64,000 bases of DNA from Streptomyces inusitatus (GTDB lineage Bacteria > Actinomycetota > Actinomycetes > Streptomycetales > Streptomycetaceae). The notes under the pieces were generated by a model. The model saw only the letters and a program-made list of their open reading frames with translations. It ran no database searches and was not told the DNA's origin. Position numbers and translations under genes: made by a program. The stretch spans positions 119,881 to 183,880 of the forward strand of contig NZ_BMWG01000010.1 of NCBI RefSeq assembly GCF_014651115.1, in the 5' to 3' direction. Below, in pieces: positions 7,583-15,738 of this stretch; positions within the stretch are counted from its first letter, which is position 1, and each line of letters starts with the position of its first letter.

Positions 7583-10429
7583 ATGCGCTACGAGGTGCTC
7601 GGCCCGCTGGCCGTCTGGGACGCCGCGGGGCTGCCAGTCAAAGTTCCCGAAGCGAAAGTGCGCGCCCTGCTGGCGAGTCTGCTGATCCACGGAGGCGGAC
7701 CGGTGCCGGCGGACCGTCTCATCGAGGACCTGTGGGCGGGCAATCCGCCGGACGGGTCGGTCAACACACTGCAAACCAAGGTCTCCCAACTCCGCCGTGT
7801 GCTGGGCCGGGAGCGGGTGATCCGCGAGCCCGCGGGATACCGGCTGCTGCTGGCGGACGACACGGTCGACGCGGTGCGCTTCCAGGAGCTGGCCGAACGC
7901 GCCCGCGCCCACGAGGAGCCGGCGGTGAAGGGAGACCTGTTCGCCGACGCGCTCGCGCTGTGGCGGGGCCCGGCCTACGCCGATGTCGCCGAATCCCTCT
8001 TCGCCCACAGTGAGATCGCCCGGCTGGAGGCGCTGCGCCTGGCCGTCCTGGAGGACCACGCCGAAGTGCGGCTGACCCTGGGCGAACACACCGCGCTCGC
8101 CGCCGAACTGGGCGAACTGGTGGCGCGGCATCCGCTGCGCGAGCGGCTGCGCATGGCCCATATGCGCGCGCTCTACCGGTCCGGACGACAGGGCGACGCG
8201 TTACAGAGCTTCCAGGAGCTGCGGTTCCACCTGGAAGAGGAGCTGGGGGTGTCGCCCGGACCGGGCGCCGCCGCGCTGCATGAGGCGATCCTGCGCCAGG
8301 AACCGCATCTGGCCCCGCCCACCGTCGAGTCGCTGTCGTGCCGTACCAATCTGCCCACCCCGCTGACCTCGCTGATCGGCCGGCAGGAGGCGGTCGGCCA
8401 GGTGCGGGCCCGGCTGAACTCGGACTCGAACACCCGGCTGGTCACGCTCACGGGCCTCGGCGGGGTCGGGAAGACGCGTCTGGCGATCGCCGCGGCGCAC
8501 GACATGGCGGAACGGTTCCCCGACGGCGTGTGGCTGGTCGAGCTGGCCGGTCTGGGCGGGGCGTCGGACCCCGACGACATCGCCGAACGGGTCATCACGA
8601 CACTGGGGTTGTGCGACACCGCCGCCTCGGAGCCCAGCCTCGACGATCTGGTGGGCTGGCTGTGCCGGGCGGTGGCCGAGAAGCGCCTGCTGATCCTGCT
8701 GGACAACTGCGAGCATCTGGTCGAGCCGGTCGCCGCGTTCGCCGGAGCCGTACTGTCGACGGTGCCCGGTGGGCGTCTGCTGGTCACCAGTCAGGAAGCC
8801 CTCGGGATCCCCGGCGAGGTGGTGCACCCGGTGCCTCCGCTGGCACTGCCCGAGCACACCGACCCCGGAGCGGTGGCCCGGTCCGGGGCCGTCGAGCTGT
8901 TCGTGGAGCGGGCGGCGGCCGCGGTTCCCGGCTTCACTCTCGACGCGGAGAACGCACCGGCCGTCTCCGCCATCTGCCGTCGGCTGGACGGCATTCCGCT
9001 CGCGCTGGAGCTCGTGGCCTCCCGGCTGCGGACCCTGAGCCCGGAAGAGCTCGCCACCTCTCTGGACGGCCGGTTCACCCCGCCCGAGGTGCGGGCGCGC
9101 GGGCTGCCCGCCCGGCAGCAGACGCTGCGGGGCATGCTCGACTGGAGCTGGCAGCTGCTCACCGAGGACGAGCGGATCGTGCTGCGGCGGCTGGCCGTGC
9201 ACGCCGACGGCTGCACCCTGTCCTCCGCCGAGGCCGTGTGCGCCGACCGGGAGCTGCGCGCCGAGCGGGTGCCCGACCTGCTGTCGCGGCTGGTGGACCG
9301 CTCGCTGGTGGTCCGTGAGGCGGGCCGGTTCCGGCTGCTGGAATCGGTGGCCGCCTACTGCGCCGAACGGCTCGCGGAGGCAGGTGAGACGGCCGCCGTC
9401 CGCGCACGGTTCGTACGGTGCTACACCGAACTGGCCGAACGGCAGAGCGAGCGGCTGCGCGGCCCGGACCAGCGGCACTGTCTGGAGCGGCTGAACGCGG
9501 AGACGATCAACCTGCGCCGCGCCCTCGACCTCGCGGTCACCGGGAACGACGCCGGGCACGCGCTGCGGCTGGTGAACGCGATGACGTGGTACTGGTTCCT
9601 GCGCGGAAGGCTCACCGAGGCCCGCAGATCGCTCCAGGCGGCGCTGACCGCCGACGGCGAGAGCGCCCCGGCCGCGCGCCGGACGGCGCGGGCCTGGCTG
9701 GCCGGAATAGAACTGCGTACCTCACCGGTCGACGCCGCACCGGTCCCGGCCGGTGCGGACCCGACGGCCGGTCTCGGCGATCCGGTGCTGCGGGCCCGGT
9801 TGCAATGGTTCGTCGGCACCGGTCTGACCGGCCACGGCCGCCACTACGAGGGGCTGCGTCTGGTGGAGGCGAGCCTCGCCGGCGCGCGCGCCGCCCGGGA
9901 CCACTGGGGCGAGGCCGCCGCCCTGGTCGAACTCGCCGGCCACTCCCCGGCCCGGGGCGAATCCCACGCGGAACTGGGTGCCGCGCTGTTCCACGAGGTC
10001 GGAGACCGCTGGGGGCAGCTCCGGGCCACCCGGTCACTGGCGCTCGCGGCCGAACGCAACGGCGACCACGCGCGGACGGAACGGCTCCACCGCGAAGCCC
10101 TTCTGGTGGCCGAGGAACTCGGGCTGTGGACCGAGGTCGTCGAGGCGCTGAGCTGGCTCGGTCAGACCGCCCTGGCCGGCGGCCACGCACGGCGGGCGGC
10201 GGAGCTGTACGAGCGCGCGCTGTCCGTCTCCGCCGAACGGGCCTACCACCGGGGCGAGATCCGCGCCGAAATCGGTCTGGGGCTCGCCGCACGTCTCGAC
10301 GGCGACCGGGAAGCCGCCAAGCGCCATCTCAACCGCGCCCTGGCCAAGAGCCGCTCATCGGGCCCCGCCGCCGGTGCCGCGGAGGCACTGGCAGAGCTGG
10401 CGGAGCTGGAACTCGTTCCCCGGGCCTGA
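7583..10429 (+). CDS. AfsR-like SARP regulator (OmpR HTH-BTAD-NB-ARC-TPR)
   Basis: The 948-residue protein starts with an OmpR-type winged helix (MRYEVLGPLAVWDAAG, then VNTLQTKVSQLRRVLG) and the bacterial transcriptional activation domain, to about residue 250. An NTPase domain follows with the P-loop GLGGVGKT (G291-T298) and a Walker B-like LLILLDNCEH. The C-terminal third is helical and TPR-like. ATG 7583 is chosen because SARP proteins begin at MRYEVLG; the frame continues upstream without homology. Codon 207 is TTA (8201-8203), so translation should need the bldA tRNA. Such regulators activate antibiotic and siderophore-like clusters. Natural targets are the divergent exporter and nearby NRPS genes, but this is inference. 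Confidence 0.93.
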   Translation: MRYEVLGPLAVWDAAGLPVKVPEAKVRALLASLLIHGGGPVPADRLIEDLWAGNPPDGSVNTLQTKVSQLRRVLGRERVIREPAGYRLLLADDTVDAVRFQELAERARAHEEPAVKGDLFADALALWRGPAYADVAESLFAHSEIARLEALRLAVLEDHAEVRLTLGEHTALAAELGELVARHPLRERLRMAHMRALYRSGRQGDALQSFQELRFHLEEELGVSPGPGAAALHEAILRQEPHLAPPTVESLSCRTNLPTPLTSLIGRQEAVGQVRARLNSDSNTRLVTLTGLGGVGKTRLAIAAAHDMAERFPDGVWLVELAGLGGASDPDDIAERVITTLGLCDTAASEPSLDDLVGWLCRAVAEKRLLILLDNCEHLVEPVAAFAGAVLSTVPGGRLLVTSQEALGIPGEVVHPVPPLALPEHTDPGAVARSGAVELFVERAAAAVPGFTLDAENAPAVSAICRRLDGIPLALELVASRLRTLSPEELATSLDGRFTPPEVRARGLPARQQTLRGMLDWSWQLLTEDERIVLRRLAVHADGCTLSSAEAVCADRELRAERVPDLLSRLVDRSLVVREAGRFRLLESVAAYCAERLAEAGETAAVRARFVRCYTELAERQSERLRGPDQRHCLERLNAETINLRRALDLAVTGNDAGHALRLVNAMTWYWFLRGRLTEARRSLQAALTADGESAPAARRTARAWLAGIELRTSPVDAAPVPAGADPTAGLGDPVLRARLQWFVGTGLTGHGRHYEGLRLVEASLAGARAARDHWGEAAALVELAGHSPARGESHAELGAALFHEVGDRWGQLRATRSLALAAERNGDHARTERLHREALLVAEELGLWTEVVEALSWLGQTALAGGHARRAAELYERALSVSAERAYHRGEIRAEIGLGLAARLDGDREAAKRHLNRALAKSRSSGPAAGAAEALAELAELELVPRA

Positions 10430-10456
10430 CCGCCGCCGTCGCGGGACGGAGCGGCT

Positions 10457-10493
10457 GGTGTGGTGGAACCGCCTCAGGCGGTTCCACCACACC
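10457..10493. terminator. Bidirectional hairpin terminator
   Basis: A perfect 17-bp inverted repeat (GGTGTGGTGGAACCGCC) with a three-base loop (TCA) sits between the convergent regulator and collagen-like genes. No long T-run follows, as is common in streptomycetes. It should stop transcription from both sides. Confidence 0.9.
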
Positions 10494-10524
10494 GATGGGC
10501 AATTCCGGCCGTGACTAGCCGGGA

Positions 10525-11829
10525 CTACTGGTCCACACAGACCACATACGACTGGAACCCGCCGCCGAGGAGTGTGACGGAGGCCTGGGTCTGCCATCCG
10601 GTGGCGGGCCCGGCCTGGGTACCGGCGGCCTTGGGAATCGGCGCGTTCTCGATGACGTTGATCGCGCTGAGAAGCCCGAAGGTGTCATAGCCGCCGCCCG
10701 TGGCCACGTCACCGGCCAGGCAGTTGGCCGTTGACGTCACACCCACGCCGATGAGCACCGGGACGGCCTGGGGCCCCCTGATGACATAGGTGCTCAGCGT
10801 CGCCGGGCCCTGCGGACCCTGCGCTCCGGTGGCACCCTGCGTGCCCTGGGTTCCCTGAGTTCCCTGAGTTCCTTGGGTGCCGTTCGCGCCCTGAGTGCCC
10901 TGGGGTCCGGTTGCGCCCTGGGCCCCCTGAGCGCCGTCTGTTCCGTTGGTTCCGTTGGCACCTTGAGTACCCTGGGGACCTTGTGCGCCGTTCGTCCCAT
11001 TCACGCCCTGGGTGCCTTGGGTGCCCTGCGGTCCCTGGGCTCCGTTGGCACCCTGCGCGCCATTGGTCCCGTTGGCACCCTGAGACCCCTGTGCGCCCTG
11101 AGCACCTTGAGCGCCATTGGTGCCCTGCGTGCCGTTGGCACCCTGGGTGCCCTGAGGTCCCTGCGTGCCGTTTGCGCCCTGCGCGCCAGTGGCCCCCTGG
11201 GCTCCATTGGCACCCTGAGAACCATTCGTACCGTTAGCACCTTGAGCGCCCTGAGCGCCGTTAGTGCCGTTCGTTCCGTTAGCGCCGTTCGCGCCCTGGG
11301 ATCCCTGAGGTCCCTGAGCGCCGTTGGTGCCGTTCGTTCCGTTCGCACCGTTGGCACCCTGAGCACCGTTAGCACCATTGGCACCGTTCGCGCCCTGGGA
11401 CCCCTGAGGCCCTTGAGCGCCATTGGTGCCGTTCGTTCCGTTCGCACCGTTGGCACCCTGAGGTCCCTGCGTGCCGTTGGTGCCGTTGGTGCCGTTCGCT
11501 CCCTGGGACCCCTGAGGCCCGGTGGCACCGGTGGCACCCTGCGAGCCGGTGGCGCCGGTGGCACCTTGCGGGCCCTGGGGACCCTGTGGACCCCGTGGGC
11601 CCTTGCCTCCGTCGCCGCCCCCCTGCCGGTCGAGCTCGTAGCCCTGCCCGCTCGCCGTCATGGCCCCGTTCGGCCCCGGCAGGCCGAGGCTGTGCCGATC
11701 GCCCGAGCGCTCGACGGCATCGGCGACGGCCACCGCGCTCGGCGCGACGTTGAGCACGGCGGCCAAGGTACCTGCCGAGACCGCGGTGATGACTCTCACC
11801 CGGTTACGGCCGATGGTTTTACGGTTCAC
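10525..11829 (-). CDS. Secreted collagen-like Gly-X-Y repeat protein
   Basis: 434 residues. A basic N-terminus and hydrophobic stretch to about residue 37 form a likely signal peptide (VITAVSAGTLAAVLNVAPSA). A linker follows, then an uninterrupted Gly-X-Y tract from about residue 76 to 342, roughly 89 triplets. Triplets are mostly G-A/T-Q/N with some G-P-Q, so it is rich in Asn, Gln, Thr and Ala and poor in charge. A 92-residue C-terminal domain carries two cysteines (NCLAGD and VVCVD) that could pair. The GTG start follows AAGGA at a six-base distance. Bacterial collagen-like proteins form triple helices without hydroxyproline and act at the cell surface; the terminal domain may nucleate trimerisation. 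It stands alone between a terminator and the rml promoter region. Confidence 0.92.
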   Translation of the reverse strand: MNRKTIGRNRVRVITAVSAGTLAAVLNVAPSAVAVADAVERSGDRHSLGLPGPNGAMTASGQGYELDRQGGGDGGKGPRGPQGPQGPQGATGATGSQGATGATGPQGSQGANGTNGTNGTQGPQGANGANGTNGTNGAQGPQGSQGANGANGANGAQGANGANGTNGTNGAQGPQGSQGANGANGTNGTNGAQGAQGANGTNGSQGANGAQGATGAQGANGTQGPQGTQGANGTQGTNGAQGAQGAQGSQGANGTNGAQGANGAQGPQGTQGTQGVNGTNGAQGPQGTQGANGTNGTDGAQGAQGATGPQGTQGANGTQGTQGTQGTQGTQGATGAQGPQGPATLSTYVIRGPQAVPVLIGVGVTSTANCLAGDVATGGGYDTFGLLSAINVIENAPIPKAAGTQAGPATGWQTQASVTLLGGGFQSYVVCVDQ

Positions 11830-12185
11830 CAGAATTCCTTTCGCGAAGAAATGGCGGAGACAGGCCCTCCGGCCGCCTGGTGAAGGGCGGCCCGGGGCCC
11901 CGCACAGCCACCGCCCAGGTAAATTTCACCCCGACGGATCATTTGTGCGACGTTCATATGAACCGGGTCATCTTCGGCAGACACAGAGGCCGGGCGCGTA
12001 CACGGCTCGCGACGGACGGAAAACACCACCCGAATGGAGACGCAAAGCGGTGAAGCGGCGGTATTTGCGTGTCGGAATACGGAGGCCGTAACGCTTCCTC
12101 TACGGTGACCTTGCGGGAAATCGCACATACGGACCGAAAGGGGGACGGGAGCGGGCCCGCGCGGGCACCGCGCCCCTGACCGCCC
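11830..12185. promoter_or_regulatory. Divergent promoter region, collagen-like gene / rmlA
   Basis: This 356-base gap separates the leftward collagen-like gene from rightward rmlA. It is the only place for the two promoters. A purine-rich run (AAAGGGGGACGGGA, 12137-12150) lies about 36 bases before rmlA, too far for a normal ribosome site. No RNA gene or small ORF is convincing. Confidence 0.5.
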
Positions 12186-13115
12186 ATGCGTGGAATTCTG
12201 CTGGCCGGCGGCACCGGATCGCGGCTCTGGCCGCTGACCCGTTCCGTTTCCAAACAGCTCCTGCCGGTGTTCGACAAGCCGATGGTCTATTACCCGCTCT
12301 CCACGCTGGTACTGGCGGGGGTGAGCGACATTCTGGTCATCACGACCCCCGAACACCAGGAGCAGTTCCGCTCACTGCTCGGCGACGGCGGTCAGCTCGG
12401 TCTGCGTATCGATTACGCGACGCAGGAGCGCCCGGAAGGAATCGCCCAGGCTTTTCTGCTGGGTTCCGATTTCATCGGGGACGAATCCGTCGCACTGATC
12501 CTCGGTGACAATATCTTCCACGGCTCGGGGCTGAGCGCCCGGCTGGCACGGGAGGGCCGGACGCGCGGGGGCCATGTCTTCGCCTATCAGGTCGCGAACC
12601 CTTCGGCCTACGGCGTCGTCGAATTCGACGACGCCGGCAGGGCGCTGTCCATCGAGGAGAAGCCCGCCCGTCCGAGGTCCCGGTACGCCGTGCCCGGGCT
12701 GTACTTCTACGACCACCGCGTCGTGGAGATCGCCCGCGGACTGCGGCCGAGCGCACGCGGCGAGTTGGAGATCACCGATCTCAACCGCGCCTATCTGGAG
12801 GCCGGCGAACTCAGGGTCACCCGGCTCGACCGGGGCACCGCCTGGCTGGACACGGGGACCTTCGCCTCCATGGTCCAGGCGTCGGAGTTCGTCCGGGTCG
12901 TCGAGGAGCGCCAGGGCCTCAAGATCGGCTGTGTGGAGGAAGCGGTCTGGCGGGTCGGTCTGATCGACGACGACCGGCTCCGCGCCCTGGCCCGTCCGCT
13001 CCTCGCGAGTGGATACGGACAGTATCTGCTGGACCTCTTGGACCAGGACGCCGAGTGCGCCGTCGTATCGCCTCGGGACGGCGGATCTCAGGGGCAGCCC
13101 GTGGCGACCGTCTGA
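12186..13115 (+). CDS. rmlA: Glucose-1-phosphate thymidylyltransferase
   Basis: This 309-residue enzyme joins dTTP and glucose-1-phosphate to give dTDP-glucose, the first step to dTDP-L-rhamnose. The nucleotidyl-transfer signature is intact: MRGILLAGGTGSRLWPLT with the KQLLPVFDKPMVYYPL segment, then the EKP motif in IEEKPARPRS. Length is close to the family norm of about 290. The start is fixed by an in-frame stop three codons upstream; no good ribosome site is visible, so initiation may be weak. It opens the rmlACBD operon. The last residues (VVSPRDGGSQGQ) run into a repetitive spacer before rmlC. Confidence 0.96.
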   Translation: MRGILLAGGTGSRLWPLTRSVSKQLLPVFDKPMVYYPLSTLVLAGVSDILVITTPEHQEQFRSLLGDGGQLGLRIDYATQERPEGIAQAFLLGSDFIGDESVALILGDNIFHGSGLSARLAREGRTRGGHVFAYQVANPSAYGVVEFDDAGRALSIEEKPARPRSRYAVPGLYFYDHRVVEIARGLRPSARGELEITDLNRAYLEAGELRVTRLDRGTAWLDTGTFASMVQASEFVRVVEERQGLKIGCVEEAVWRVGLIDDDRLRALARPLLASGYGQYLLDLLDQDAECAVVSPRDGGSQGQPVATV

Positions 13116-13175
13116 CGGAAAGCCGGAGAGCCGGGAAGCCGGAGAGAGTCGGGAAGCCGGAGAGTCGGCGGAGAC
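13116..13175 (+). repeat. Short tandem repeat in rmlA-rmlC spacer
   Basis: The spacer consists largely of imperfect copies of a GGAAGCCGGAGAG unit, roughly three in a row. It is non-coding if rmlC starts at 13192. It may reflect replication slippage; no function is evident. Confidence 0.7.
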
Positions 13176-13191
13176 GAAAGGAACGCGACAG

Positions 13192-13815
13192 GTGAGACCA
13201 CTGGGTATCGAAGGCGCCTGGGTGGACAGCCCACAGGTGTTCACGGACCGGAGAGGACGCTTCCACGAGTGGTTCAGGGCCGACCGGTTCCATGGGCCGA
13301 CCGGTCATCCGCTCCGTCTGGAGCAGGCGAACTGCTCCAGGTCCGGGCGCGGCGTCCTGAGGGGGATCCACTACGCGGCGGTCCCGCCGGGGCAGGGCAA
13401 ATATGTGACCTGCGTCAGCGGGGCGGTGCTCGACGTGGTGGTGGACATCCGCACCGGCTCCCCGACCTTCGGCGCCTGGGAGGCGGTGCGCCTGGACGAC
13501 CGGGAGCACCGGGCCGTGTATCTCTCGGAGGGCCTCGGCCACGCTTTCATGGCGCTGGAGGAGGACTCCCTCGTGGTCTATCTCTGCTCCGAGGGGTACG
13601 CCCCGCACCGGGAGTTCGGGATTCACCCGCTCGATCCGGAGTTGGGGATCGCGTGGCCCGACGACATCGTCCCGGAGCTGTCCGACAAGGACGCCTCGGC
13701 CCCCACACTGGCGGAAGCCCGGCTGCGGGGTCTGCTGCCCACCCATGAGGAGTGCCTCGCCCATCGGCGGCGGCTGCGGTCCGCGACCCGGGGAGAAGCA
13801 TGCGTCTCCTCGTGA
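13192..13815 (+). CDS. rmlC: dTDP-4-dehydrorhamnose 3,5-epimerase
   Basis: Third enzyme of the rhamnose pathway, 207 residues, cupin fold. The catalytic His lies in GVLRGIHY, and the family Tyr appears in VVYLCSEGY. GTG at 13192 is preferred, with AAAGGAA about nine bases upstream; the same frame stays open into the 13116-13190 repeat, but that extension has no homology. The end overlaps rmlB by 16 bases. A C-terminal tail (LRGLLPTHEECLAHRRRL) extends beyond the minimal fold. Confidence 0.94.
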   Translation: MRPLGIEGAWVDSPQVFTDRRGRFHEWFRADRFHGPTGHPLRLEQANCSRSGRGVLRGIHYAAVPPGQGKYVTCVSGAVLDVVVDIRTGSPTFGAWEAVRLDDREHRAVYLSEGLGHAFMALEEDSLVVYLCSEGYAPHREFGIHPLDPELGIAWPDDIVPELSDKDASAPTLAEARLRGLLPTHEECLAHRRRLRSATRGEACVSS

Positions 13816-14774
13816 CCGGCGGGGCCGGTTTCATCGGTTCGGAATTCGTCCGCGGCTGGCTGCGGGCGGATCCGACGGCGCGGGTCACGGTCCTCGACGC
13901 GCTCACCTACTCCGGGGTCGAGGAGAATCTCGCCTCCGTCGCGCACCGTCCCGGGTACCGGTTCGTCCGCGGCGACATCTGCGATCCCGATGTGGTCGAC
14001 CAGGTGATGGCGGGTCAGGACGCCGTCGCGCACTTCGCGGCCGAGTCCCATGTGGACCGGTCGATCGAGGGAGCCGGGCCCTTCGTCCGCACCAATGTCG
14101 TCGGCACTCAGGTACTGCTGGACGCGGCGCTGCGCCATCGGGTGGGCCGGTTCGTGCAGGTGTCGACGGACGAGGTGTACGGCTCGATCAGCGAGGGCTC
14201 GTGGAGCGAGGAGTGGCCGCTCGCGCCCAGCTCCCCGTACTCCGCCACCAAGGGCGCGGCCGATCTCCTCGCCCTCGCCCACCATCGCACCCACGGTCTG
14301 GACGTCGTGATCACCCGGTGCACCAACAACTACGGGCCGCACCAGTTCCCCGAGAAGGTCATCCCGCTGTTCATCACCCGTCTGATCGACGGCAGGACCG
14401 TCCCCCTGTACGGCGACGGCCGCCACATCCGCGACTGGCTGCATGTCTCCGACCACTGCCGCGGCATCGAACTCGCCCTGCGCCGAGGCAAGCCCGGGGA
14501 GATCTACCACATCGGCGGCGGGACCGAGGTCAGCAATCGCGAGCTGACCGGACTGCTTCTCGACGCCGTCGGCGCGGACTGGGACCGGGTCACCCCGGTG
14601 ACCGACCGCAAGGGCCACGATCTGCGTTACTCGCTGGACGACAGCAAGATCCGGGAACAGCTCGGCTACGCGCCGCGGGTCCCGTTCGCGGAGGGCCTCG
14701 CGGCCACGGTCCGCTGGTACCGGGAGAACCGCCGCTGGTGGGAGCCGCTGAGGGCCGGGGCGGAGCGCGTATGA
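13800..14774 (+). CDS. rmlB: dTDP-glucose 4,6-dehydratase
   Basis: 324 residues, extended short-chain dehydrogenase. The NAD-binding loop TGGAGFIGS is at residues 6-14, and the catalytic Tyr and Lys are in SPYSATKGAAD, with the Asp-Glu pair in VSTDEVYGS. It converts dTDP-glucose to the 4-keto-6-deoxy intermediate. ATG 13800 sits inside the end of rmlC and has GGGAGA at the correct distance. It overlaps rmlD by four bases, so the two are translationally coupled. Confidence 0.97.
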   Translation: MRLLVTGGAGFIGSEFVRGWLRADPTARVTVLDALTYSGVEENLASVAHRPGYRFVRGDICDPDVVDQVMAGQDAVAHFAAESHVDRSIEGAGPFVRTNVVGTQVLLDAALRHRVGRFVQVSTDEVYGSISEGSWSEEWPLAPSSPYSATKGAADLLALAHHRTHGLDVVITRCTNNYGPHQFPEKVIPLFITRLIDGRTVPLYGDGRHIRDWLHVSDHCRGIELALRRGKPGEIYHIGGGTEVSNRELTGLLLDAVGADWDRVTPVTDRKGHDLRYSLDDSKIREQLGYAPRVPFAEGLAATVRWYRENRRWWEPLRAGAERV

Positions 14775-15718
14775 CGGGGGCGGACGCGGGGGCGGACGCG
14801 AGGACGGCGTGGCTGGTGACCGGCGCGGGCGGGATGCTCGGCCGGGACGTGCTGGCGGAACTCGCCGCCGATCCGCGGGCCGAGGTGACCGGGCGGACCC
14901 GCGGCGAACTCGACATCACCGACCCGCGGGCCGTGCGCGCCGCCGTCGCCGCGCACCGTGTGGTCGTCAACTGCGCCGCCTGGACGGATGTGGACGGCGC
15001 GGAGGCGGACGAGGCCGCCGCGACCGCCGTCAACGGCACGGGTACGGGGCATCTCGCGCGGGCCTGCGCCGAGACGGGGGCGGTCCTGCTGCATGTCTCC
15101 ACCGACTATGTCCTTCCGGGCGGCGCAGGCCGGCCGTACGCCGAGGACGCGCCGACCGGGCCGCTCAACGCGTACGGCCGGGGCAAACTGCTGGGAGAGC
15201 GGATGGTCGCCGAACTGCTTCCGCGCACCGGCTACACCGTGCGTACCGCCTGGCTCTACGGCGCCCACGGGCGCAGCTTCGTGGCCACGATGCTCGAACT
15301 CGCCCGTGTAAGGGCGACCGTGGACGTGGTCGCCGATCAGTACGGTCAGCCCACCTGGTCGGCGGCGCTCGCCCGGCAGCTGGCCGGGCTCGGCCGGGCC
15401 GCGCTGGCCGGGCGGGCCCCGGCGGGCGTCTACCACGGTACGGCGGCGGGGCGCACGAGCTGGTACGGGCTGGCCCGGGAGGTGTACCGGCTGAGCGGGC
15501 TCGATCCGGAGCGGCTGCGTCCAGTGGGCTCGGCGGCGTTTCCGAGGCCTGCGGCGCGGCCTGTGTACGGGGTGCTGGGGCACGGCGGGTGGGTGCGCGC
15601 GGGGGTGTCCCGCCAGCCGGACTGGCGGGACGAGCTGGCGGCGGCCCTGGAGTTGCCCCGGTTCGCGGAGCCGGCCGCCGCCGCCCGTGCCGCGGCCCTC
15701 ACCCTGTCGCGAGGGTGA
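14771..15718 (+). CDS. rmlD: dTDP-4-dehydrorhamnose reductase
   Basis: Final enzyme of dTDP-L-rhamnose synthesis, 315 residues. It has the Rossmann loop VTGAGGMLGRDV near residue 17 and the catalytic Y-x3-K in NAYGRGKLLGE, plus ADQYGQPTW typical of RmlD. Its ATG overlaps the rmlB stop (ATGA). The C-terminus is slightly longer than usual and ends inside a hairpin. The dTDP-rhamnose produced probably feeds the exopolysaccharide operon, since no other obvious acceptor pathway is present. Confidence 0.95.
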   Translation: MTGADAGADARTAWLVTGAGGMLGRDVLAELAADPRAEVTGRTRGELDITDPRAVRAAVAAHRVVVNCAAWTDVDGAEADEAAATAVNGTGTGHLARACAETGAVLLHVSTDYVLPGGAGRPYAEDAPTGPLNAYGRGKLLGERMVAELLPRTGYTVRTAWLYGAHGRSFVATMLELARVRATVDVVADQYGQPTWSAALARQLAGLGRAALAGRAPAGVYHGTAAGRTSWYGLAREVYRLSGLDPERLRPVGSAAFPRPAARPVYGVLGHGGWVRAGVSRQPDWRDELAAALELPRFAEPAAAARAAALTLSRG

Positions 15719-15723
15719 GGGCC
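15694..15723. terminator. Hairpin terminator at the end of rmlD
   Basis: A perfect 12-bp inverted repeat GGCCCTCACCCT with a six-base loop overlaps the rmlD stop codon and ends 16 bases short of the convergent glycosyltransferase stop. It probably ends both units. Confidence 0.8.
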
Positions 15724-15738
15724 GGGCCGGGCGCCGTC

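Noticed and set aside
10540..11640. CRISPR-like or satellite repeat appearance
   Set aside because: The short repeats are in-frame Gly-X-Y codons of the collagen-like gene; there are no constant repeats with unique spacers.
13009..13191. Upstream extension of rmlC
   Set aside because: It overlaps rmlA and consists of repeat-encoded residues; the family starts at the GTG 13192 region.
12186..15718. dTDP-rhamnose genes as tailoring genes for the peptide
   Set aside because: No natural-product (GT1) glycosyltransferase lies in the window; the polysaccharide operon is the more likely user.
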